From: JBIOHP01 sp044449065
GTDB taxonomy: Bacteria > Bacteroidota > Ignavibacteria > UBA10030 > SZUA-254
Direction of reading: 5' to 3'
NCBI GenBank assembly: GCA_044449065.1
Contig: JBIOHP010000020.1
Location: 1-64,000 of the forward strand
Length of the DNA: 64,000 nt
Positions 1 to 7,481 of this stretch are shown here, piece after piece. Every line of letters begins with the position of its first letter. The stretch's first letter is position 1. The translations under genes were made by a program, and so were the position numbers. The notes beneath the pieces were generated by a model. It saw only the letters and a list, made by a program, of their open reading frames with translations, did no database searches and was not told where the DNA came from.

Positions 1-83
1 GGGGAAGACCCGCCACAGCGGGTCAGGGGTGGGCTTGTATGGCGTAGTCTCGAACAACGATGAATCGAAATTTATCTTAATAA

Positions 84-266
84 TCTTTCGAATCCGAACT
101 TGAGCGAAAATTGGAAGCGCTCGAAAAGAAGTATGACCGGCAATTCAGCGCAGTGTTTGAGGCGATCCATCAGCTTCTTGCGTCGCCTGAGAAGCCAAAA
201 AAACAAATCGGCTTCCAGCTTAAAGAGCCATCAATTTTATACAAGGTAAAAAGAAAGAAACGTTAA
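84..266 (+). pseudogene. C-terminal remnant of an ORF6N-domain protein
   Basis: Read from 84, the frame gives about 60 residues ending in TAA at 264-266, with no start codon in place. The peptide is a charged helix (ELERKLEALEKKYDRQF) followed by AVFEAIHQLLASPEKPKK and a basic tail. From memory of the family, this helix and the pro-rich IGF-type tail form the C-terminal end of ORF6N/KilA-N-type phage antirepressor-like proteins, downstream of their DNA-binding domain. An in-frame TAA at 81-83 cuts it off, and the preceding 80 bases do not supply the N-terminal domain in this frame. It is therefore read as a broken gene, or the tail of one lying mostly left of the window in another frame. A perfect 8-bp inverted repeat follows at 272-279/287-294. 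Confidence 0.6.
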
Positions 267-846
267 ATGGCTGGTATCAAAAAATGTGATACCACATCGT
301 AAACATTTAGGCGGCATGTTCAAGGTTACAAATTGTTACCTTGAACGGAGCAGAGAAACCCACTTCTTAATCCCTGTGCGGGGAAAATTAACTCGTTCCA
401 TCGCTCTCCAGACTATGTTAAAACTCCGATTCGTCCCCAAACTTGATTCAAAATTTTGCAATTTACGTAGATGTGAGGACTCGCGATGAACTTTTCACAA
501 CCTATGTCTCGATGAAGTGGCGCGAATTCCGCTTATTTATCAATAATTCAGGCATTAGCACTGGCACTACGCTCAATTACCCAAAAAAAATGGGTAGTTG
601 AGCGTATTGACAATTAGGCAAAGAATCCATATTGTAAGAGTTAAAGGTTCAAAGATTCCATGGTGCATAAGAGAGGGGCAAAAGATGAGTAGAGATACTC
701 TTGAAGGATTGGCGTGTCTTCTTAGATGCATACAATGTGCTCTCACACGCCGGGGAGGTCCGGCTATCTCCTCAGGTCAAGAGGATTTTGTTGACACGAT
801 TTATCAATTTATTTTCCAACATTATACATAAATAAAGGAGCTCAAT
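267..846. other. Gene-poor stretch after the ORF6N remnant
   Basis: No convincing gene is seen. There is a perfect hairpin (TGGTATCA, 7-base loop, TGATACCA) at 272-294 just behind the ORF6N remnant; it has no T tract, so its use as a terminator is doubtful. The two short open frames here (286-489 and 598-831) lack ribosome binding sites and show no recognisable protein character. The last part carries the ribosome binding site (AAAGGAG, about 834-840) of the gene at 847. Confidence 0.5.
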
Positions 847-1608
847 ATGATTAACCATAGCAAAATGAAACTGGGGAAGCGGGCGCCGCGTCACGATCCG
901 CGAACCCTCCAATTAGGAAACTATCTTAAAGCGGACCTGCTTCCAACGCCGCCGCCTGTCGTCGATTGGACCCCGAAGGTGAAAAACTGGGGGATGATGA
1001 AGAACGACTCCATTGGCGATTGCACGTGCGCTGCCGCAGGGCACCTGATTATGGAGTGGACGGCAAATGCTTCCAGGGAGGCGACCCCTCCTGATGCAGC
1101 AATCGTCAAGGCGTACGCCGCGATTACCGGCTACAATCCGGTTACCGGAGCAAACGACAACGGCGCTACGGAAACCGATGTGCTCAACTATTGGCGGACG
1201 AAGGGAATCGGCGGACATAAAATCATTGCCTACGCCGCTCTCGAGCCGAAGAACCACGACCATATCAAGGACTCGGTGTATCTGCTGGGCGACGTTTATA
1301 TTGGTCTCGCGCTTCCATTGAGCGCTCAACATCAAGTGGTGTGGACTGTACCGCCAGGCGGTCCCACGGGTTCGGGAGCGCCGGGTTCATGGGGAGGTCA
1401 TGCAGTGCCGGTCGTTGGATATGACAGCCGCGGTCTCACCGTCGTTACATGGGGAGCGCTTAAAACAATGACGTGGAGTTTCTGGGAAGTGTATTGCGAT
1501 GAAGCGTACGCAGTGCTCAGTCACGACTGGATTGGAGTCAAAGGGAATGCTCCCGAGGGCGTAGATCTTTCCACGCTCTTAAAAGATTTGCAATCGTTGA
1601 CGCACTGA
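847..1608 (+). CDS. Papain-like (C1-type fold) cysteine peptidase-like protein
   Basis: The protein has 253 residues and begins with ATG seven bases after an AAAGGAG ribosome binding site. The sequence shows the layout of papain-fold enzymes. After a basic N-terminus containing RHDPRTLQLGNYL comes KNDSIGDCTCAAAGHLI, with candidate nucleophile Cys59 (or Cys61). A SWGGHAVPVVGYD block supplies His185, followed by a TWG-like segment near residue 200, where papains carry N-S-W-G. The usual Asn is therefore not evident. No signal peptide or membrane segment is seen, so it is probably cytoplasmic, or exported by an unknown route. It is followed after 126 bases by a phospholipase D-family gene in the same direction, and the two may be co-transcribed. 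Substrate unknown; a non-proteolytic papain-fold role such as transglutaminase or amidase cannot be excluded. Confidence 0.6.
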   Translation: MINHSKMKLGKRAPRHDPRTLQLGNYLKADLLPTPPPVVDWTPKVKNWGMMKNDSIGDCTCAAAGHLIMEWTANASREATPPDAAIVKAYAAITGYNPVTGANDNGATETDVLNYWRTKGIGGHKIIAYAALEPKNHDHIKDSVYLLGDVYIGLALPLSAQHQVVWTVPPGGPTGSGAPGSWGGHAVPVVGYDSRGLTVVTWGALKTMTWSFWEVYCDEAYAVLSHDWIGVKGNAPEGVDLSTLLKDLQSLTH

Positions 1609-1734
1609 TGGTCCGCTCAGTTTGTCTCGATCCAAAACCACTCATTGCGGAAAAACAATCCACCGGATTGCTGATCGAAACTCTCCGGGATTGTGGTCCG
1701 TTGTTACTATATAAACTGTAGGAAGGAAATTACC

Positions 1735-3375
1735 GTGTTAGATACCGTAGCAATTGATAAAGCCATTGCCAAAAACATCCATCATTTCAGCAAACCCGGC
1801 ATTCTCAGCGTGCGCCCCGGCTACAAAATCAAGGGTGGATGGATAACGGGGCAAAACGCCATCGTTATTATGGTGGCTAAGAAACGCAAAAAGGTCCCCG
1901 CGAAGCAGCATATCCCCAAAAAGATCGGCGGTTTCCCGACCGATGTTCGTCAAGCGACAACATGGGAAAAACTGCGTCACGCCGATCCGCACAAGCATGC
2001 TGCTGTTCTCGCCGTGCAGCGTGCGGAATTTGCGCAGCCAGATTTTCCTGAGGAACGCGACGCTCAAACGGGACAGCTTCTCGCACGCGCCAATCCGCGC
2101 ATGGCTGTTGCGGCAACCGGTTCGAAACCCCGGATTCCATATACGCCCGCGCAGGGAGTTTCACTCACGCCGGTTTTTGATACAATGAGTATGACTCTGT
2201 GCGCGAGCCCCGATGCGGGCTGGCTTGTGCTTGAGAAATTTCTGGCAGGTGTAAACGCGCAGCTCACGATTGGAATGTATGATTTCACCTCAGCTCACAT
2301 CCTCGCTGCCTTCAAGAACACGCTTGCAGGTAAGCAACAACTTTCGCTCGTTCTCGATCACCCGGCTCCCAATCCAACGAGCGATCAAACCGATGAGGCA
2401 ACCGAGCAAGCGCTCTCGACCAAGTTGGGGAATCGTCAATCCTTTGCGTGGGCGGCGGAGGGAAGCGATCCCAAGGTTACCTCGGCAATCTTTCCAAACG
2501 CATATCATATAAAGGTTGCGGTAAAAGATCACAGCATATTCTGGCTCTCAAGCGGCAACTTCAATAATTCGAATCAGCCCGATATCGACCCGTTCGCTCC
2601 TAATGCTAACATGAACCAGATCAATGCCACCGCCAAGAAGAGCGATCGGGATTGGCACGCTGTTGTTCAACATCCGGGACTCGCGAAAGTGTTCGAGGCG
2701 TATCTCAAGCATGATCTTGAAGTCGCAAGGGCTATTCAGGTCAGTCCGGCTGGAAAAAAAGTTGCTGCATCGGCGGCGCCGGATTCCGCAAAAACGCCGT
2801 CGCCGGAGAAACCCATCCTCGGTAAATCATCTCCTTCACAGTACTTTCCTCCCTTCAAGATCGTGAACCAGAAAGTTAAAGTTCAACCGATTCTAACTCC
2901 CGATACCGGTGCAGGAAATTACGTCGCCAACATCATGGCGCTCATTGATTCCGCGACGAAGAAGCTGTACATGCAAACCCAGTATATTCATCCTCCGGAT
3001 CCGGCGAAGTACCCCGGATTTCAAAAGCTCATCGAAGCAGTGAAGAAAAAAATCGCCGCGGGAGTGGACGTCCGGATTATTCTCAGCGAGTACGAAGCGA
3101 CGGGGGGGTGGCTTGAAAAATTGCAAGCCGCCGGTATCGACGCATCGAAGTACGTGCGCATCCAGAACGGCGTTCACAACAAGGGATTCGTCGTCGATTC
3201 GAAAGTCGTTGCGCTCGGCAGCCAGAACTGGTCGGGAGATGGGGTTGAAAAAAACCGCGACGCTTCCCTGATTCTTTTCCATGCAGGCGCCGCCCAGTAT
3301 TTTGAGAAAATATTTCTTCACGACTGGGACAATCTTGCTAAGCCGAAACTATCGGGGCAGGTTTCTTCAAAATAA
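1735..3375 (+). CDS. Phospholipase D-family protein with two HKD motifs
   Basis: GTG at 1735 is chosen as the start because AGGAAGG lies just upstream; an in-frame GTG at 1693 would add 14 residues. The protein has 546 residues. The first 70 or so (HHFSKPGILSVRPGYKIKGG, then an IVIMVAKKRKK strand and a V-D-V-R end) resemble a small beta domain that precedes catalytic domains in many bacterial proteins. Two PLD halves follow. Each has a complete HxKxxxxD motif: HIKVAVKD at about residue 258 with SSGNFNNSN behind it, and HNKGFVVD at about residue 481 with GSQNWSGDG behind it. The family hydrolyses or transfers phosphodiesters (lipids or nucleic acid). No signal peptide is seen. The neighbouring papain-like gene suggests a joint function, but this is inference. 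Nuclease and phospholipase are both possible. Confidence 0.8.
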   Translation: MLDTVAIDKAIAKNIHHFSKPGILSVRPGYKIKGGWITGQNAIVIMVAKKRKKVPAKQHIPKKIGGFPTDVRQATTWEKLRHADPHKHAAVLAVQRAEFAQPDFPEERDAQTGQLLARANPRMAVAATGSKPRIPYTPAQGVSLTPVFDTMSMTLCASPDAGWLVLEKFLAGVNAQLTIGMYDFTSAHILAAFKNTLAGKQQLSLVLDHPAPNPTSDQTDEATEQALSTKLGNRQSFAWAAEGSDPKVTSAIFPNAYHIKVAVKDHSIFWLSSGNFNNSNQPDIDPFAPNANMNQINATAKKSDRDWHAVVQHPGLAKVFEAYLKHDLEVARAIQVSPAGKKVAASAAPDSAKTPSPEKPILGKSSPSQYFPPFKIVNQKVKVQPILTPDTGAGNYVANIMALIDSATKKLYMQTQYIHPPDPAKYPGFQKLIEAVKKKIAAGVDVRIILSEYEATGGWLEKLQAAGIDASKYVRIQNGVHNKGFVVDSKVVALGSQNWSGDGVEKNRDASLILFHAGAAQYFEKIFLHDWDNLAKPKLSGQVSSK

Positions 3376-3641
3376 TCAAAAGCGACGGGAGCGGCAATGA
3401 AGATAGCGCTCCGCGTCAAATGGTGTAGAGCGCCATTCACCTAATAACCACGGAAACCGCGGTTACTAATTTAAAAACCTAAAACCCTGTCGGACAATTT
3501 GGACAGGGCGGACGTATTAAAAGCGACGGAATTGTCCGGCGGTGGGGAACGGTAACGTACGAAACTCTCTTCGAGTTATTTTCCTATATTACTATTCAAT
3601 ATCTCCTTTGCAAAAATGATAACAATACGAAATTTAATATT
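3376..3641. repeat. Intergenic region with inverted repeats
   Basis: It contains a perfect 7-bp hairpin (CCCTGTC at 3485-3491, GACAGGG at 3502-3508). Part of that stem and loop (GGACAATT, 3492-3499) can pair alternatively with AATTGTCC around 3530-3537. A smaller pair, AATGG/CCATT, lies at 3419-3437. No gene is seen. An AT-rich stretch before 3642 probably holds the promoter of the next gene, but no clear boxes are recognised. Confidence 0.45.
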
Positions 3642-4199
3642 ATGTTAAACCTCTTTAAGAACAAAAAATATTTCTTAATAATTAGCGGTGTTTTATTTAG
3701 CGTACTACTACCCCTCGCAAACCTATCTGCTCAGCCGGCTCCGGTTACTCCCAATTGGGATGGGTTGAAATTTATGATGGGGGATTGGATAGGCGGAGGG
3801 AGCGGCAATCCGGGCGAGGGGGTTGGCGGATACTCATTTTACCCCGATTTACAAAACAGGGTCATTGTAAGAAAAAATTACGCCGAATATCCGGCAACAA
3901 AAGATAAACCTGCATACCGTCATGACGACCTGATGGTGATTTACCAGGGCGATGACGGCTCCAAACGGGCGGATTACTACGACAACGAAGGGCATGTTAT
4001 CCATTACGACGTCGAAATATCGCCTGATACAAGCTCTGTAGTTTTTAAAAGCGGTATTATGCCATCCGCTCCCCGGTTCCGGTTAACATATTCAAAAAAT
4101 TCCGATGATAAAGTGGGAATACTTTTTGAGATCGCTCCGCCGGGAAAACCGGAAGCGTTTGCAAAATATATCGAAGCGACGGCGCACCGGAAGAAATAG
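3642..4199 (+). CDS. Small secreted protein, beta-barrel-like, unknown function
   Basis: The protein has 185 residues. The N-terminus is a good signal peptide (lysines, then a hydrophobic stretch IISGVLFSVLLPLANLSAQ, with cleavage likely after SAQ near residue 31). The mature part begins with a WDGLKFMMGDWIGGGSG segment and then a run of alternating beta-type strands with HDDLMVIY and ADYYDNEGHVIHYDV. This pattern resembles the lipocalin-like DUF1579/nitrobindin-type barrels, in which a short W-containing start is followed by antiparallel strands; that resemblance is by eye only. Likely periplasmic. It stands alone between two repeat-bearing gaps. No catalytic residues can be named. Confidence 0.6.
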   Translation: MLNLFKNKKYFLIISGVLFSVLLPLANLSAQPAPVTPNWDGLKFMMGDWIGGGSGNPGEGVGGYSFYPDLQNRVIVRKNYAEYPATKDKPAYRHDDLMVIYQGDDGSKRADYYDNEGHVIHYDVEISPDTSSVVFKSGIMPSAPRFRLTYSKNSDDKVGILFEIAPPGKPEAFAKYIEATAHRKK

Positions 4200-4214
4200 A
4201 TTGTCTTGGGTGTA

Positions 4215-4236
4215 GAGCAAAGCGCCAGCTTTGCTC
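4215..4236. repeat. Perfect hairpin, GAGCAAAGC/GCTTTGCTC
   Basis: Nine-base arms with a 4-base loop follow 15 bases after the stop at 4199. The core (AGCAAAGC...GCTTTGCT) matches a hairpin in the pyrB-pyrC gap at 55593-55613, so it belongs to a dispersed repeat rather than being a plain terminator. No T tract follows. Confidence 0.6.
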
Positions 4237-4444
4237 ATTAGCATAACTTACCATAAAGGTGTTTGTCACCGCTCCCAAACTCAAGCAGTGTGAAAAATCT
4301 ATTTCATGGTTCAATTCAAGTTCAAGGTTTACCATTTAGCAAGGATGTGATGACGACGGTGCGGGATCGCGATGCCCTTATACGTTATCTGTGATGGTGG
4401 GATGTAGGGAAGAACATTTTTCCTGCGTCCTTGACCTGTAAATA

Positions 4445-6334
4445 TTACCGCCGGCGAAGGATTTGTTCTTTTACCGCTTTTGCATCTTCGGAATTGGGAA
4501 GAATCTCTAACGCTTTATTAATTTCTTGAAGCGCGCGCGCTTTCTTTCCGAGAAAATCGGAATAGATTGCGTTGTTTGCATACGCCTGCGCATACTCAGT
4601 CAGCACCATGTCCGTAAAGCCATGCTTTTTTTCCGGTATGTAAACGTTAAATTTTGGCATTGGAATATCATGCCATACCGTATCCCGCATGAGCCGAAAT
4701 GCCAAGCCGCTCGGTATACGTCTGAATCCTGACGTGTAAGCGGGCTCAATTTTCTGTGTTACATAGATAGGATGGGTAGAATAATTTTTGTCTATAATTT
4801 GATAAATTATATTTAATATCTGACGGTTTATCGATATCGTGTCGTATGGGAGCGATTGTTCCACCGCGATATAATCATGCGTGTATTGTTCCATCTCTGC
4901 TTCGGGAAGAACAAATTGTCCCGGATACATTTTTGGAAGTTGCGCGATGTACCAGGGACGCTGCATCAGGTTTTTATCGAGTATAATCACATCGGGTCTA
5001 AGCTTTTCCACGACTTGATAATATTCGCACGGCGAATTAAAATAATCGTATTGCGGAGACAAAATAATCGCGTTCGGCGCAAGACTCATGAACATGTCGT
5101 GCACATACTCTTCGATGATCGTATCCTTGCTCTCGTTGGTATTAGCATAATTCACAAAGAGGGGAAGGAGAGATACGGCTATCACGGCGATGATTACTAC
5201 CGGCGATTTTGCATTTTCCCGCAATTTTTGCAAAACATATTTTATCCCGAACGCAAACCATATCGCGATGATAACATATGCCATGATAAAATACGGATCA
5301 ATATCTTCGATACCATAATTGAGGGAGTAGATCAGGCAGCCGGCAAACAGAAGAATTGTAAAGACAAGGAGGGTTTTTGCTTCTTGGAACAATTTCCAAA
5401 TTCCTACGCATGCAATAGCGACCGGAAGATAACCGAAATGAGGCAGCAGCCCGTTTAAAAAATATCCCAACTGGTATTTTATGGTTTCAAAAGAATGGAA
5501 CATAGCTATACGGTACATCTTGCCGCTAAGATGAATTATCAGCCGGTCAAAATTATCCGGGCTGCCCCAATTCATCATCGGATTAGATGCTGACCGCAAG
5601 ATAAGATATACATACGGAGAGAGACCGAGGAGAAAGAACGGAATTTGTATAAGTATCTTTTTCCATGATCGAACAGTAAACCCCTCCATCGAAAAGAACA
5701 GATACAGAAATCCCGGCGCAAGGAGCACGGTTGTCATGTGATTCGTAAATGCCAATCCCAATATGTAAGCAAACACTACCCAATTAAGTGTGTTACGGTG
5801 TTGATGAGAATAGAGTTCACCAATGGTATTTTCAGTTCGCAGCGCTTTGGTAAATGAAAAAAGCAGAAGAAACAGAAAGATATTTTGGAGGGGATAGACT
5901 TCGATTGATAAAGATTGAGACCAGTAGATTTCGGAGAACGCCAATACTAACGTTCCTGAAAGCGCCGGCAAGTATTTTATGAATGAAATATTCGATTCGG
6001 GATCGGATGCACGGTGTGATCCGCGTGGAAATTCATTCAGGAAAAAGACCAGAAACCGGAAGCAAAGAAAAAGCGCAACAGATGACTCAAATGCGGCGAG
6101 CAGGTTTAATTGATAGATGACGCGCAATCCCAACGGCAGGCGGCTGATCAACCATCCGATCAATGTAAAAAGAGGATATCCAGTTGGATGCGCGATTCCC
6201 AATGTTGCGCAAACCGTTGCAAGCTCCCCAGCATCCACAAAATTTACATTTGGGCAGAGCGTCTTTAGATAAACGACGAAAGCGAAAAAGGCAACTAAAA
6301 ATGCGAGCGAGTATTCAAGTCTTCGGGATGTCAC
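4445..6334 (-). CDS. DUF2723 family polytopic membrane protein
   Basis: The protein has 629 residues and starts with GTG. The N-terminal half is a chain of about ten hydrophobic segments. Between the first two lies the family hallmark FVDAGELATVCATLGIAHP, followed by TGYPLF. This is the DUF2723 family, related to TMEM260 and to GT-C protein O-mannosyltransferase-like enzymes; in that fold the acidic residue of the first external loop (here the D-A-G-E segment) sits at the active site. Residues from about 400 on form a soluble domain. The last 40 residues (ALQEINKALEILPNSEDAKA) look like one TPR-like helix pair. Bacteroidota genomes carry many such genes, usually of undefined substrate. Inferred role: sugar transfer from a lipid carrier at the outer face of the inner membrane. 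Confidence 0.8.
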   Translation of the reverse strand: MTSRRLEYSLAFLVAFFAFVVYLKTLCPNVNFVDAGELATVCATLGIAHPTGYPLFTLIGWLISRLPLGLRVIYQLNLLAAFESSVALFLCFRFLVFFLNEFPRGSHRASDPESNISFIKYLPALSGTLVLAFSEIYWSQSLSIEVYPLQNIFLFLLLFSFTKALRTENTIGELYSHQHRNTLNWVVFAYILGLAFTNHMTTVLLAPGFLYLFFSMEGFTVRSWKKILIQIPFFLLGLSPYVYLILRSASNPMMNWGSPDNFDRLIIHLSGKMYRIAMFHSFETIKYQLGYFLNGLLPHFGYLPVAIACVGIWKLFQEAKTLLVFTILLFAGCLIYSLNYGIEDIDPYFIMAYVIIAIWFAFGIKYVLQKLRENAKSPVVIIAVIAVSLLPLFVNYANTNESKDTIIEEYVHDMFMSLAPNAIILSPQYDYFNSPCEYYQVVEKLRPDVIILDKNLMQRPWYIAQLPKMYPGQFVLPEAEMEQYTHDYIAVEQSLPYDTISINRQILNIIYQIIDKNYSTHPIYVTQKIEPAYTSGFRRIPSGLAFRLMRDTVWHDIPMPKFNVYIPEKKHGFTDMVLTEYAQAYANNAIYSDFLGKKARALQEINKALEILPNSEDAKAVKEQILRRR

Positions 6335-6458
6335 TGTTAATTAATCGAGAATCAGATTGTGAATGTTGCGTAAAAAGTTAGTAAAAACCGATGCAAAAAC
6401 CAACCTTGAGCTAAGATTCGAGTGTGTAAATGGGTGTTGAAAATGTTCATAATTAGAA

Positions 6459-6526
6459 TGGGTCATTCCGAACTTGGTTCGGAATCTATTTACATTCAGA
6501 CCCTGAACCAAGTTCAGGGTGACTCA
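6459..6526. repeat. Two-hairpin dispersed repeat, copy 1
   Basis: Two imperfectly related palindromes stand in tandem. ATTCCGAAC/GTTCGGAAT (about 6465-6485) is followed by CTATTT and then by ACCCTGAAC (6500-6508), loop CAA, GTTCAGGGT (6512-6520) and GACTCA. The second half (6498-6525) is identical over 28 bases to the reverse complement of 39772-39799, and the whole layout recurs at 48420-48507. A T8 run follows at about 6529-6536, so this copy could also act as a terminator for rightward transcripts. Confidence 0.75.
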
Positions 6527-6570
6527 CGTTTTTTTTGATTTCTGTGAGTGTCTATTTATGTAATAAAGAA

Positions 6571-7413
6571 TTAACCAAGCGTAATTTCCATCCCGGCGCT
6601 AACGGCAAAGATAGTAAGATCGGATTTAGCTGAAGCTTTAATCGATTCACAATCGTTCACGATTTCATCGAGGTTATCATCAGAGCGGTCCTGGTTATGA
6701 TGAAAAAGCCCCAACTGTTTCACCCGCGCATGAAGCGCTAATTTCATGGCATCTTCATAGGTGGAGTGTCCCCAGCTTCTTGTAGATGTGTATTCCTCGC
6801 GGGTATATTCCGCGTCATGAATAAGCAAATCTGCGCCTGCGCAAAAATCGATATAATCATAAACGCGGGACGATCCGGGATGACTGTAAGAAAGCTCGTT
6901 ATCGGTGAGAAAAACGAAACTTCTTCCGTCTTCGGTAAACTTGTTGCCGATACCCTGCTTCGGATGACTGAGCCGGATCGGGGAGATTTGGATTGTATCG
7001 ATCATAAATGTTCTATCGCAGAGACCTTCGTACGTAATGTTTGCGGAGAGGTCTTCCCATTTTACCGGGAAGTAGGGCGGCGACATTGATTGAGATAAAA
7101 GGTCTTTGATAGATTGCTGAGCGAACGGACAGCCGAACATTTTCAGCGTGATTCCGCCGATGTAAATAGGTTTGAAAAATGGAAACCCCAGCAGGTGATC
7201 CCAGTGTGCATGGGTGAATATAAGATTAATGATTTTTCCGGGCTCATGGACTAGCTCGTTGCCTAATTTCCGGATGCCGGTTCCGGCGTCGACAATAATG
7301 ATCTCGTTATTTTTACTGCGAATCTCAATGCAAGTTGTATCTCCGCCGTATTTTACATATTCATTCCCTGAAACTGCGATTGAACCCCTTGCTCCCCAGC
7401 ATTTGATCATCAT
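6571..7413 (-). CDS. MBL-fold metallo-hydrolase
   Basis: The protein has 280 residues; the start is supported by GAGGAG a few bases upstream. It opens with the GCRGS-like CWGARGSIAVSG block and YGGDTTC. The zinc motif HAHWDH follows (His68, His70, Asp72, His73), then VDAGTG before it and HDAEYT and SWGHSTY further on, which supply the remaining ligands. This order is typical of the RNase Z/cyclic-nucleotide phosphodiesterase-like branch of the metallo-beta-lactamase superfamily. The substrate is probably a phosphodiester, perhaps a cyclic nucleotide, but this is not settled by sequence. No signal peptide, so cytoplasmic. It lies 68 bases downstream of the symporter gene on the same strand and may be read from the same transcript. 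Confidence 0.8.
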   Translation of the reverse strand: MMIKCWGARGSIAVSGNEYVKYGGDTTCIEIRSKNNEIIIVDAGTGIRKLGNELVHEPGKIINLIFTHAHWDHLLGFPFFKPIYIGGITLKMFGCPFAQQSIKDLLSQSMSPPYFPVKWEDLSANITYEGLCDRTFMIDTIQISPIRLSHPKQGIGNKFTEDGRSFVFLTDNELSYSHPGSSRVYDYIDFCAGADLLIHDAEYTREEYTSTRSWGHSTYEDAMKLALHARVKQLGLFHHNQDRSDDNLDEIVNDCESIKASAKSDLTIFAVSAGMEITLG

Positions 7414-7481
7414 AAATTGTTCTCCTCATTGGTGAATGAAGATAAAAATTATTTGGTTTAATTATGTGCTCTTCTCAACTG

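Noticed and set aside
598..831. Short plus-strand frame of 77 residues before the papain-like gene
   Set aside because: Begins with a TTG in sequence lacking a ribosome site and gives no recognisable peptide.
913..1335. Open frame of 140 residues on the minus strand
   Set aside because: Lies opposite the papain-like gene, shows no protein character and has no ribosome site.
4856..5458. 200-residue plus-strand frame
   Set aside because: Antisense to the DUF2723 gene; cysteine- and histidine-rich random-looking sequence.
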